DNA of 18,782 bases from Elusimicrobiota bacterium (GCA_028717525.1 JAQUNT010000003.1:1-18782); one strand, 5' to 3'; counted from the first letter of the stretch, positions 7,055-13,742 are shown. Program-made: numbers and translations. Notes: generated by a model not told the origin, from the sequence alone.

Positions 7055-7389
7055 GAGCCTGAGTCCGCAGGACGCGACGAGAAGGCTGGAGCGGTTCGGC
7101 CTCCAAGGCGTCCCGGAAGCCTACACGGACGAATACCTCTCCGGGCAGTCCTCCCTTTTCAAGGCCCGCGTGGGCCTGCTCTGAATCCTCTTCGCCTTCT
7201 TCATCATCTCCTTCACTCTGCCGTGGCGGCCTGCAGATGCGCAAGGAGCTCGAGCTGGCCACCAAGATCCACAAGACCCTGATCCCGCGCTCGCTGGAGA
7301 CCAAGCTGGCCGATATCGCCGTCCTGTACCGGCCGATGTCCTACATGGGCGGCGACTACGCCAAATTCGATTTCATAGACGAAGAGTAG
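7053..7389 (+). pseudogene. remnant of a membrane-bound SpoIIE/PP2C-type phosphatase gene
   Basis: Just after the receiver, one frame reads SPQDATRRLERFGLQG, then AYTDEYLSGQSSLFKARVGLL, stops at a TGA (7182-7184), and continues in the same frame as a membrane helix (ILFAFFIISFTLPW). At about 7230 the meaningful reading moves to another frame, from ATG 7237: MRKELELATKIHKTLIPRSL followed by IAVLYRPMSYMGGDY and FDFIDEE, ending at TAG 7387-7389. The second part matches the linker and first strands of SpoIIE-type PP2C phosphatases, where GGDY begins the metal site. The rest of that domain, and whatever lay between helix 1 and the linker, is missing. I read this as a gene with a nonsense codon, an internal deletion and a lost 3' end. 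It accounts for the apparent gap 7055-7405. Confidence 0.6.
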
Positions 7390-7405
7390 CGGTGGATCGG
7401 AAGGC

Positions 7406-8347
7406 TCAGGGCTTCCGGGGGGGGCCGCCCCAAGCGTCGAACAGCGCCTTGGACATCCGGGCGATGAGGGTCTCCCCCTCGTTCTCGCAGACCCAGCGCT
7501 GATCCTCGTTCCGGTCCGTGAACGCGGAGATGACCAACGGGCCTTCGGCCGAAAGCACGAAGCCCACGTCCGAGCGCTGGGCGTCCAGGGCTCCGACCTT
7601 GTCGCCCGCGATGGCGCCCGACTCCGAGGCGTCCACCCCGGCCTCGATGTAGCGGGGGATCATGTTCCGATACTGCTGGCCCTTCATCATCTCCTGCATC
7701 CGGCCGCAGAGCGCGGCGTCGCCGAGGTCGCAGCGCAGGATGCCCTCCATGAGCAACCCCATCTCCCGCGCCGTGGTCTTGCCGAGCCCGAAGGTCTTCT
7801 GCTCCGGGGGCAGCGGCTCTTCCGCGGGCTGGTAGACTTTCTTGTAGAGCCGGCTGCCCTGGAGGCCGGCGGCGGCGAAGCCCGAGTTGACGGCCGCGAG
7901 CCCGACCCGATCGATGGCCAGGTTGGTGGCCGTGTTGTCGCTCTCGATCATCATGAGCGTCAGCACGTCCTCGAGCGTGAGGGTCAGCGGGGTCCGAAGG
8001 TAGGCCAGCACGCCCGAGCCTTTCACCTGGTCCACCTCTTTCATGACGACCGGATCAGCGAGCTTGAGCCTGCCGGCACGCACCTGGCGGAAGGCCTCGG
8101 TCAGGATCCCGAGCTTGATGGTCGAGGCGGATCTCACGGGCTCGTCGGCCGCGATCGCGACCACGGCCCCGGTCTTGAGGTTCTTCGCGTACAGGGAGAC
8201 ACGGCCCCGGTGCCTCCCGGCCATCGCCTCCAGGCGCGCCTGCAATGAGGGCCCGGCCGCCTGGGACGACAGGGCGGACAGCCCGACCGACAGCAGGGCG
8301 AGGGCAAGGATCGCGGACGCGGAACTCGATCGGGGATGGGGAAGCAT
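7406..8347 (-). CDS. secreted class A beta-lactamase-like serine hydrolase
   Basis: 313 residues with an N-terminal signal peptide (hydrophobic SAILALALLSVGLSAL, likely cut near SSQA-AG at about 30), so periplasmic. The serine-hydrolase triad motifs are present: Ser75-TI-Lys78 (SxxK), Ser136-Asp137-Asn138 (SDN) and Lys250-Val-Gly252, a KVG in place of KTG. The canonical omega-loop ExxLN of class A enzymes is not evident; the region reads QPAEEPLPPEQKTFGLGKTT. It may therefore be a beta-lactamase2-fold hydrolase or a carboxypeptidase-like enzyme, not a proven antibiotic-hydrolysing lactamase. The frame stays open about 220 bases further upstream, but the ATG at 8347 directly precedes the signal peptide and lies six bases after a -10 box. 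It converges on the phosphatase remnant. Confidence 0.8.
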   Translation of the reverse strand: MLPHPRSSSASAILALALLSVGLSALSSQAAGPSLQARLEAMAGRHRGRVSLYAKNLKTGAVVAIAADEPVRSASTIKLGILTEAFRQVRAGRLKLADPVVMKEVDQVKGSGVLAYLRTPLTLTLEDVLTLMMIESDNTATNLAIDRVGLAAVNSGFAAAGLQGSRLYKKVYQPAEEPLPPEQKTFGLGKTTAREMGLLMEGILRCDLGDAALCGRMQEMMKGQQYRNMIPRYIEAGVDASESGAIAGDKVGALDAQRSDVGFVLSAEGPLVISAFTDRNEDQRWVCENEGETLIARMSKALFDAWGGPPRKP

Positions 8348-8353
8348 TGTCGT

Positions 8354-8362
8354 ATGATAGCC
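8354..8362 (-). promoter_or_regulatory. -10 box of the beta-lactamase-like gene, predicted leaderless
   Basis: Minus strand GGC-TATCAT; TATCAT (5/6) occupies 8359-8354 and ends six bases before the ATG at 8347, leaving no room for a Shine-Dalgarno. No -35-like hexamer is visible 16-18 bases upstream. The 15-base surround at 8348-8362 matches 11600-11614 at 14 of 15 positions. Confidence 0.5.
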
Positions 8363-8465
8363 TATCCGGGCTCCGGCAGGAGCCGGGGATGATCCATGTC
8401 GAGGTCTGCCGCGCGCGGCGACGCGCCATAGGGAGTCCGGTCTCGGGTCGTAGCGGGCGCGCCGG

Positions 8466-9656
8466 TCAACGAGCTGCGGGCGGAGCCGGAGGCGCCGCCC
8501 GCAGCGGGAGGACGAGGGTGAAGGTGCTGCCCACGCCCAGGCGGCTCTTGACGTTGACGCCGCCCCCATGGGCCTCCGCGATGCGGCGCACGATGGCCAG
8601 GCCCAGCCCCAGCCCGCCCACTTCGCGCGTCAAGCATTCCGCCGCTTGGTAGAAGGCGTCGGAGAGCCTGGGCAGCTGGTCCTCCGGGATGCCGATCCCG
8701 TGGTCGGTGAAAGCGATCCGGAGGGCGGCGTCCTTGCGAAAGGCCGCGATGAGGATGTGCCCGTCCCCCCGGCTGAAGTTGGCGGCGTTGAGGAAGAGGT
8801 GCTTGCAGGCGTCCTCCACCAGGCCGGCGTCAAGCAGCGGCCGACCGAGCGCGGGGTCGCAAGAGACCTCGACGGCCAGGTTCTTCTCCGCGAAATGCGG
8901 CTTGAGCCGGGCCACGAGGGCCTCCAGGAGCCCAGGCAGGTCCACCTCGGAGAGCTTCAACTCGACCTCGCGTTTCTGGAGCTTCGAGTAGAGCAGGATC
9001 TCCTCGACCCGGTCCTGGATGTCCGCGATGCCCTTGCGCACGACCTTGACCAGGCTCCCGCCCTTCTCGCTCAAGGGCTCCTCTGCCAGGGATTCCGCGG
9101 CGAGGCGGGCCACGGTGATGGGAGCCCGCAGTTCGTGGTGGACCCGGCCCAGGATGCCCTCCTTGAGGTGCTCCACTTTCTGAAGCTCGTGGTAGGCGGC
9201 TTCCAGCTCCGCGCGCATGATCCTCTCGCGGCCGAGCTCCTCGGAGAGCCGCCGTTTCTCCAGGCAGCGCTCGACCACCGAGGCCAGGAAGTTCTGGGAG
9301 AAGGGCTTGGTCAGGTAGTCGCAGGCGCCGCTCTTGAGGCCCGGGATGGCGGTCCCCAGCTCCGGGGCTCCGGTCATGATGATCACGTCCGTGGACGGCG
9401 AGCGCCGCTTGACCTCGGACACGAGCTGGACCCCGCTGACGGAGCCGGGCATGTAGATGTCGGTCACGACGAGGTCGAAGCACGCGGAGTCGAGCCTGGC
9501 CCGGGCGGCCTCCCCGCTGGGGAAGACCTCCACGTCGCAGCCCATCTTTGAGAGCGTCGCTTCGCAGGCGTTCCGGACGTTCTCATCGTCGTCAACGACC
9601 ATCATCTTCGGACGCGGCGCGCCCGGCCTGGGCGAAGCGGGGATCTTGGTGTCCAC
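8466..9656 (-). CDS. REC-histidine kinase (receiver plus HisKA and HATPase)
   Basis: 396 residues, cytoplasmic (no membrane segment). The receiver spans about residues 16-135, with Asp22-24, phospho-acceptor Asp66 and Lys117. A short coiled coil is at 135-165. The HisKA domain has phospho-His174 in VHHELRAPI. The ATPase domain has the N box around Asn290/293, G1 DHGIGIP from Asp318 and G2 GGLGLGL at 347-353. The receiver is N-terminal to the kinase, as in kinases whose activity is set by an upstream phosphodonor. The start is GTG at 9656, with AAGGA five bases upstream on the coding strand (9662-9666). It lies downstream of the PAS kinase on the same strand with a 77-base gap that holds its own -10. 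No partner regulator with a DNA-binding domain is in the window. Confidence 0.9.
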   Translation of the reverse strand: MDTKIPASPRPGAPRPKMMVVDDDENVRNACEATLSKMGCDVEVFPSGEAARARLDSACFDLVVTDIYMPGSVSGVQLVSEVKRRSPSTDVIIMTGAPELGTAIPGLKSGACDYLTKPFSQNFLASVVERCLEKRRLSEELGRERIMRAELEAAYHELQKVEHLKEGILGRVHHELRAPITVARLAAESLAEEPLSEKGGSLVKVVRKGIADIQDRVEEILLYSKLQKREVELKLSEVDLPGLLEALVARLKPHFAEKNLAVEVSCDPALGRPLLDAGLVEDACKHLFLNAANFSRGDGHILIAAFRKDAALRIAFTDHGIGIPEDQLPRLSDAFYQAAECLTREVGGLGLGLAIVRRIAEAHGGGVNVKSRLGVGSTFTLVLPLRAAPPAPPAAR

Positions 9657-9700
9657 TTATTTCCTTGGCGGCCGCGGCCCCCCGGGGGACCGCAGCGGCA

Positions 9701-9709
9701 ATGATACCA
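9701..9709 (-). promoter_or_regulatory. extended -10 box for the REC-histidine kinase gene
   Basis: Minus strand TGG-TATCAT (9709-9701), 5/6 to TATAAT with a TGn extension. No clear -35. Transcription would start near 9694 and give a leader of about 38 bases containing the AAGGA site before the GTG. The 11 bases at 9701-9711 are identical to 13726-13736 at the rfbH promoter. Confidence 0.45.
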
Positions 9710-9733
9710 TACCCGAAGCCCCTGTGGGCGACG

Positions 9734-11566
9734 CTACGACCTGATTCCCAGAAGGACTTTCCACCACGGCCGACGGGGGGCGGGGGCGGCTTCGGATTGG
9801 ACCTCGTGGATCGGCAGCGTGAAATAGAACGTGGAGCCCCTGCCCTCCGCGCTTTCCAGCCAGATCTGCCCCCCCTGCAGATCGATGAGCGCCTTGACGA
9901 TGGCCAGGCCCAGGCCCGTCCCGCCCGCGCGGATCTCCTTGCTGCCGATCTGGACGAACTTCTCGAATATGCGTTCCTGATCGGCCAGGGGGATGCCGCA
10001 GCCCGTGTCCGCGACGGCGAACTCGATCAAGCGATTCGGCTCCGTCTTGGACCGATAGACCGACACGACGATCGTCCCTTCGGCGGGAGTGCACTTGATG
10101 GCGTTGGCCAGGAGATTGATCAAGACCTGGACCGCGCGCTGAGGGTCGGCCCAGACCGGAGCCAGCGCGGGCCCCGCCGCCACGGACAGGCTCAATTTCT
10201 TCGAGAGCGCCCATGGCTTCAGGCTCTCGACGGCCTCCTCCGCGATCTTCCCGGGATCCGCCGGCCTGCAATAGACGGTCATCTGCCCCGACTCGATCTT
10301 GGAGAAATCCAGGATGTCGTTGACGAGCCGGCCCAGGAGCTGGAGGTTCCGAAGCGAGCCCGAGATGCTCCCCTCCTGCTTATCGTTGAGCTTCCCCTCG
10401 AACTGGGTCTTGAGGAATTCGAGCGCCGCCTGGACCGCGAAAATGGGGGCCCGCAGCTCGTGGGTGATGTGGGCCACGAATTCCCGCTTCACCTTCTCCA
10501 ACTCCCGATGCTTGGCGAGGTCGGTGAGCGCCAGGACCACGCCGACCGCCCGGCCGGCCTCGTTCTTCACGATGGCCCAGGACGACTGGATGGTCCTCTT
10601 GGCGTCGTCGGCGCCTTGGACCTGGATGTCCTTGCTCAACGGACGGTCCGTCGAGATCTGGATCTCGGCGGCCACGGCCACCACGCGCTTTTCGTCGGCC
10701 CGGGATGTGACGTGCTGGCCCGCGACCTCGGAGAGCGGGGCTCCGTAGATCTCCTCGGCCGCGGGGTTCATCAGGAGGATATTCCCCTTCCCGTCGACGA
10801 TGATGACCCCCGCGCCCACGTTCTGCAGGACGGACTGGGTCCGCTCGCGCTCGAATTCGATGAGGCTCCTTTCCTGCTGCATCATCTCGGTGGCCTCGAC
10901 CACCATCTGCGTCATCTCGCGGCGCAGCTGGGCCATGATCGTGTTATAGAGCTTGACCCGCTCCTCCGAATCTCCGGCCACCCAGCCGATCAGCGTCTGC
11001 AGGGTGCTCTCGATGGGCTGCCCCTCGACCGCACGCCTCCGTTCCGAGGCGCGGTCGTCTTCTCCAGGCTCCGGGGCCGGCTCCGCCGCCTTCGGGGCCA
11101 CCGCCTCCTGGGTGCCGTCGGGATTGACCTGGGCGTAGACCGCCTCGTTGAACCGGATATGTATGATGCCGTGCTTGGAAAGGAAACCCTCCAAGTCTAT
11201 CTGCGCGTCCGCCCTGGACGCCGAGAGCTCGCAGAAGGCGATCAGCTCCTGGGACGTCAAACCCATCTTGAAGGTGATGCTGGCGAGCTTGAAGCGGCTG
11301 ATGAGATTCAAGACGGGGCCGCCCGCCTGGTGCACCAGGCCTATGATCTGCCCGTTGGCCAGCCACCGGTCCTGGTCCTTGGAAAAGACGAGCTCCCCGC
11401 TCGGACACTCGGCGATGGCCTGGGCCAGAGCGTCCTCGCCCCCCTTCAATATAGCGGCCACCGAAGGGTGGCTCGACTCATAAAGGCCGAGTTCCACCAT
11501 GGCCCGGCTCAGGGCCTTGAGCGCCTCAAGGCACTCGGTCTCGAATTTGCTCTTATCGGGCTCCAT
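9734..11566 (-). CDS. cytoplasmic PAS sensor histidine kinase with a novel N-terminal sensory region
   Basis: 610 residues, no membrane segment. Residues 1-148 form an alpha/beta region beginning ECLEALKALSRAMVELGLYE, with SSHPS at 31-35 and KMGLTSQELIAF near 100-111. Similar N-terminal regions occur before signalling domains in deltaproteobacteria-like lineages, but I cannot name the family. A Pro/Glu-rich linker (150-180), a helical coil (185-245) and a PAS domain (about 245-350) follow. The HisKA domain has phospho-His369 in THELRAPI. The ATPase has Asn488, G1 DTGCGIP from Asp520 and G2 GGTGLGL at 548-554. It ends with a short basic/Trp tail. It probably senses an internal signal and phosphorylates a receiver such as the one at 6659 or in the next gene; that pairing is inferred. 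Confidence 0.9.
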   Translation of the reverse strand: MEPDKSKFETECLEALKALSRAMVELGLYESSHPSVAAILKGGEDALAQAIAECPSGELVFSKDQDRWLANGQIIGLVHQAGGPVLNLISRFKLASITFKMGLTSQELIAFCELSASRADAQIDLEGFLSKHGIIHIRFNEAVYAQVNPDGTQEAVAPKAAEPAPEPGEDDRASERRRAVEGQPIESTLQTLIGWVAGDSEERVKLYNTIMAQLRREMTQMVVEATEMMQQERSLIEFERERTQSVLQNVGAGVIIVDGKGNILLMNPAAEEIYGAPLSEVAGQHVTSRADEKRVVAVAAEIQISTDRPLSKDIQVQGADDAKRTIQSSWAIVKNEAGRAVGVVLALTDLAKHRELEKVKREFVAHITHELRAPIFAVQAALEFLKTQFEGKLNDKQEGSISGSLRNLQLLGRLVNDILDFSKIESGQMTVYCRPADPGKIAEEAVESLKPWALSKKLSLSVAAGPALAPVWADPQRAVQVLINLLANAIKCTPAEGTIVVSVYRSKTEPNRLIEFAVADTGCGIPLADQERIFEKFVQIGSKEIRAGGTGLGLAIVKALIDLQGGQIWLESAEGRGSTFYFTLPIHEVQSEAAPAPRRPWWKVLLGIRS

Positions 11567-11598
11567 ATCCCATCGCTGCGGCCGGTGACTCCACTCTC

Positions 11599-11619
11599 AT
11601 GTCGTATTATAGCCGACAT
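11599..11619 (-). promoter_or_regulatory. consensus -10 within an inverted repeat upstream of the PAS kinase
   Basis: A perfect TATAAT (minus strand, 11611-11606), preceded by GGC, lies inside an inverted repeat with six-base arms ATGTCG (11599-11604) and CGACAT (11614-11619) and a nine-base spacer. Such a repeat around a -10 could be an operator. Transcription would begin near 11599 and leave about 33 bases before the ATG at 11566. No -35 match is visible, which suits activator- or extended -10-dependent initiation. Confidence 0.55.
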
Positions 11620-11648
11620 CGGGCTCCCGCAGGGGATAAATATTCGCG

Positions 11649-12380
11649 CTAGTCCCAGGCGTCCACCCGGATGCGCTCGGGCGGCAGGCCGCGGGCGGCC
11701 AGTTCCCCGCCCAAAGCCCGGATCATGGCCGGCGGACCGGAAAGGTAGTAGGTGGCCGCGTCGGGCCGGCCCAGGGCCTTCCAGACCGCGGCCAAGGAGA
11801 GCCGCCCGGGCTCCACGCCCTGCCCCGGCGCCGCTCCGGACTCCGCGAAGAACACGGCCCGCAGGGCCGGCCGGGCCCGTTCCAGCCGTCCCAGGAGGTC
11901 CCGGAAGAGCAGCAGCCCCGGATGCCGGGCGCCGTAGAAGAGGTGCACGCGCGAGCCGTCGTCGTCTCCGCGCGCCGCGTAGTCCCGCAGGAAGGCCGTG
12001 AAGGCGCTCACCCCGGTCCCGCCGGCGAGCAGGGCCACCTCGGAACCCGGCAGGGCCGACACCACGAACTCGCCGTAGGGCAGCTTGACCCAGACCTCCC
12101 CGCCCACGCGCAGCTCGGCCTCCATGCGCGTCGTGAAGCGCCCCACCACGGAGTAGAGGATCTCCAGGCCGTCGGCCTCGGCCGGAGGGCTGGCCACGGA
12201 GAAGGCCCGGGAATCCGGCCAGAAGGCGGAGGGGTCGTAGGGGTCGATGGCCAGGTGCAGGAACTGCCCGGCGCGGAAGCGCGGCGGTCTCCCTTCGGGC
12301 TTGAGCCGGAGCGTGTAGACCCGGTCCCCATGGTCCACGATCTCGGAGACCGTGCAGCGCAGCTTGCGGGGCGTGGCCAT
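11649..12380 (-). CDS. FAD/NAD(P)-binding oxidoreductase, candidate E3 partner of RfbH lacking the ferredoxin domain
   Basis: 243 residues of the ferredoxin-NADP reductase fold. FAD-binding RAFS is at 58-61 (RxYS type), GRFTTRM at 80-86, the NAD(P) site GGTGVSAF at 120-127 and YLSGPPAM at 212-219. It follows rfbH by 14 bases on the same strand. In known CDP-3,6-dideoxyhexose pathways, RfbH/E1 receives electrons from an E3 reductase (AscD, RfbI/DdhD) of about 330 residues that carries an N-terminal plant-type [2Fe-2S] domain. This protein begins directly with the FAD domain and has no four-cysteine cluster. It may reduce E1 directly or through a separate ferredoxin. An unrelated FNR-like role remains possible. 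The ATG at 12380 gives a complete first strand. Confidence 0.8.
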   Translation of the reverse strand: MATPRKLRCTVSEIVDHGDRVYTLRLKPEGRPPRFRAGQFLHLAIDPYDPSAFWPDSRAFSVASPPAEADGLEILYSVVGRFTTRMEAELRVGGEVWVKLPYGEFVVSALPGSEVALLAGGTGVSAFTAFLRDYAARGDDDGSRVHLFYGARHPGLLLFRDLLGRLERARPALRAVFFAESGAAPGQGVEPGRLSLAAVWKALGRPDAATYYLSGPPAMIRALGGELAARGLPPERIRVDAWD

Positions 12381-12394
12381 GTCGGCTGGAGCCG

Positions 12395-13717
12395 TCAGCG
12401 CTTCTGCAGGAAGCTCCGGAAGGCCTCGGCCATGTGCTCCAGCCTGGGCGCGTCCAGGCCGGGGTAGACCCCGACGAAGAAGGTGGACTCGGTGATGCGG
12501 TCCGTGTTGGCCAGGCCGCCGCAGACGCGGTGCGGGATGTCCAGGAAGGCGGGATGGCGCAGCAGGTTGCCGGCGAACAGCGCCCGGGTCTCGACCCGCT
12601 GCTCCTCCAGATGGCGCTGCAGCTCGGTCCGCGAGAACCCCGCGCCCTCGCGCACCGTGATCACGAACCCGAACCAGGCGGGGTCGGAGCCGGGCGTCGC
12701 CGTGGGCAGGACCAGGCGGTCCTCGTAAGGAGCCAGGGCCTTCCGGAGGGTGGCGAAGTTCGCCTTGCGCCGGGCGATGAAGTCCGGGAGCTTGCGCCAC
12801 TGGGCGCAGCCGACCGCCGCCTGGATGTCCGTCAGCTTGAGGTTGTAGCCGATGTGGGAGTAGACGTACTTGTGGTCGAAGCCGAGGGGCAGCGTCCCGA
12901 ACTGCTGGGAGAAGCGCTTGCCGCAGGTGTTGTTCTCCCCGCCCGCGCAGTAGCAGTCGCGGCCCCAGTCGCGCACGGAGCGCACGATGCGGCCCAGCTC
13001 CTCGGCTTCCGGCCCGCCGGCGACGACGCAGCCGCCCTCCCCCATGGTGATGTGGTGCGCCGGGTAGAAGGAGAAGGTCGCCAGATGGCCGAAGGTCCCG
13101 GTCAGCCGGCCGCGATAGGTCGAACCCAGGGCGTCGCAATTGTCCTCGATGAGCCACAGTCCGTGCTTCCGGACCACGGCCATGACGGCGTCGAGGTCGA
13201 AGGGGTTGCCCATGGTGTGCGCCATCATGACGGCCCGGGTCCTGGGGCCGACGGCCTCGGCGACGCGCTCCGCGATGGCGGTATAGTCGCCGATTCCCAC
13301 GTCCACGAAGACCGGGACCAGGCCGTTCTGCAGGATCGGCGCGAGCGTGGTGGGGAAGCCCGCGGCCACGGTGATGACTTCGTCTCCCGGCCGCAGGCGC
13401 CGGTCCCCCAGCTTGGGCGAGGTCAGCGCGGTGAGGGCCACCAGGTTGGCCGACGAGCCGGAGTTGACCAGGTAGGCTCCGGGCGCGCCGAAATAGTCGG
13501 CGAAGTCCGCCTCGAAACTCTCGGCGAAGCGGTTCGCGGTCAGGAAGAAATCGAGGACCGCCTCGGTCGCGCAGCGCAGCTCGTCCCCGTCGAACACCCG
13601 GCCCGCGTAATGGACCAGGTCCCGGTCCGGCGCGAACGGCCGCGAGCCGAATTTCTCGCGGGCGTACTGCCCGACCAGCTCCAGGATCCTCTTGCGGGTC
13701 GTCTCCAGCGTATCCAT
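12395..13717 (-). CDS. rfbH: CDP-4-keto-6-deoxy-D-glucose 3-dehydrase (E1)
   Basis: 440 residues, the normal length of RfbH/AscC/DdhC. This PMP-dependent [2Fe-2S] enzyme of the DegT/aminotransferase fold removes the C3 hydroxyl of CDP-4-keto-6-deoxyglucose, making the precursor of 3,6-dideoxyhexoses. The family hallmark is clear: the aminotransferase Lys is replaced by His221 in SFYPAHHITMGEGG. The iron-sulphur ligands are Cys194, Cys255, Cys257 and Cys265, in the spacing C-x60-C-x-C-x7-C (C-x57-C-x-C-x7-C in the characterised E1). The substrate-site NSGSSAN is at 85-91. ATG at 13717 lies eight bases after a -10 box, so the mRNA is nearly leaderless. It lies next to the candidate E3 gene but about 8 kb from rfbF/rfbG. 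Confidence 0.94.
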   Translation of the reverse strand: MDTLETTRKRILELVGQYAREKFGSRPFAPDRDLVHYAGRVFDGDELRCATEAVLDFFLTANRFAESFEADFADYFGAPGAYLVNSGSSANLVALTALTSPKLGDRRLRPGDEVITVAAGFPTTLAPILQNGLVPVFVDVGIGDYTAIAERVAEAVGPRTRAVMMAHTMGNPFDLDAVMAVVRKHGLWLIEDNCDALGSTYRGRLTGTFGHLATFSFYPAHHITMGEGGCVVAGGPEAEELGRIVRSVRDWGRDCYCAGGENNTCGKRFSQQFGTLPLGFDHKYVYSHIGYNLKLTDIQAAVGCAQWRKLPDFIARRKANFATLRKALAPYEDRLVLPTATPGSDPAWFGFVITVREGAGFSRTELQRHLEEQRVETRALFAGNLLRHPAFLDIPHRVCGGLANTDRITESTFFVGVYPGLDAPRLEHMAEAFRSFLQKR

Positions 13718-13723
13718 CGCGAC

Positions 13724-13737
13724 TTATGATACCATAA
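13724..13737. promoter_or_regulatory. palindromic bidirectional -10 element between rfbH and the helical-repeat gene
   Basis: The divergent gap 13718-13742 is only 25 bases and contains an inverted repeat, TTATG (13724-13728) and CATAA (13733-13737). On the minus strand it reads TGG-TATCAT (-10 at 13731-13726), eight bases before the rfbH ATG. On the plus strand it reads TATGAT (13725-13730), twelve bases before the ATG at 13743. Both genes therefore probably start from one shared -10 region with very short leaders. No -35 is clear on either side. Confidence 0.55.
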
Positions 13738-13742
13738 CACCG

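Noticed and set aside
7399..7416. GGAAG...CTTCC hairpin between the phosphatase remnant and the hydrolase gene
   Set aside because: Five-base stem with an eight-base loop and no T run; too weak for a terminator call.
8369..8386. Hairpin GGCTCC-ggca-GGAGCC upstream of the hydrolase gene
   Set aside because: Short stem in GC-rich DNA and no T tract in either direction, so it was not called a terminator.
9548..12001. Long plus-strand open frame opposite the two kinases and the FAD reductase
   Set aside because: It is antisense to three genes with clear motifs and crosses their promoters and start codons; it is low-complexity in its last third. A high-GC shadow.
12434..13729. Long plus-strand open frame covering rfbH
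   Set aside because: Antisense of rfbH, which has unmistakable cofactor and Fe-S residues; the product shows no recognisable fold.
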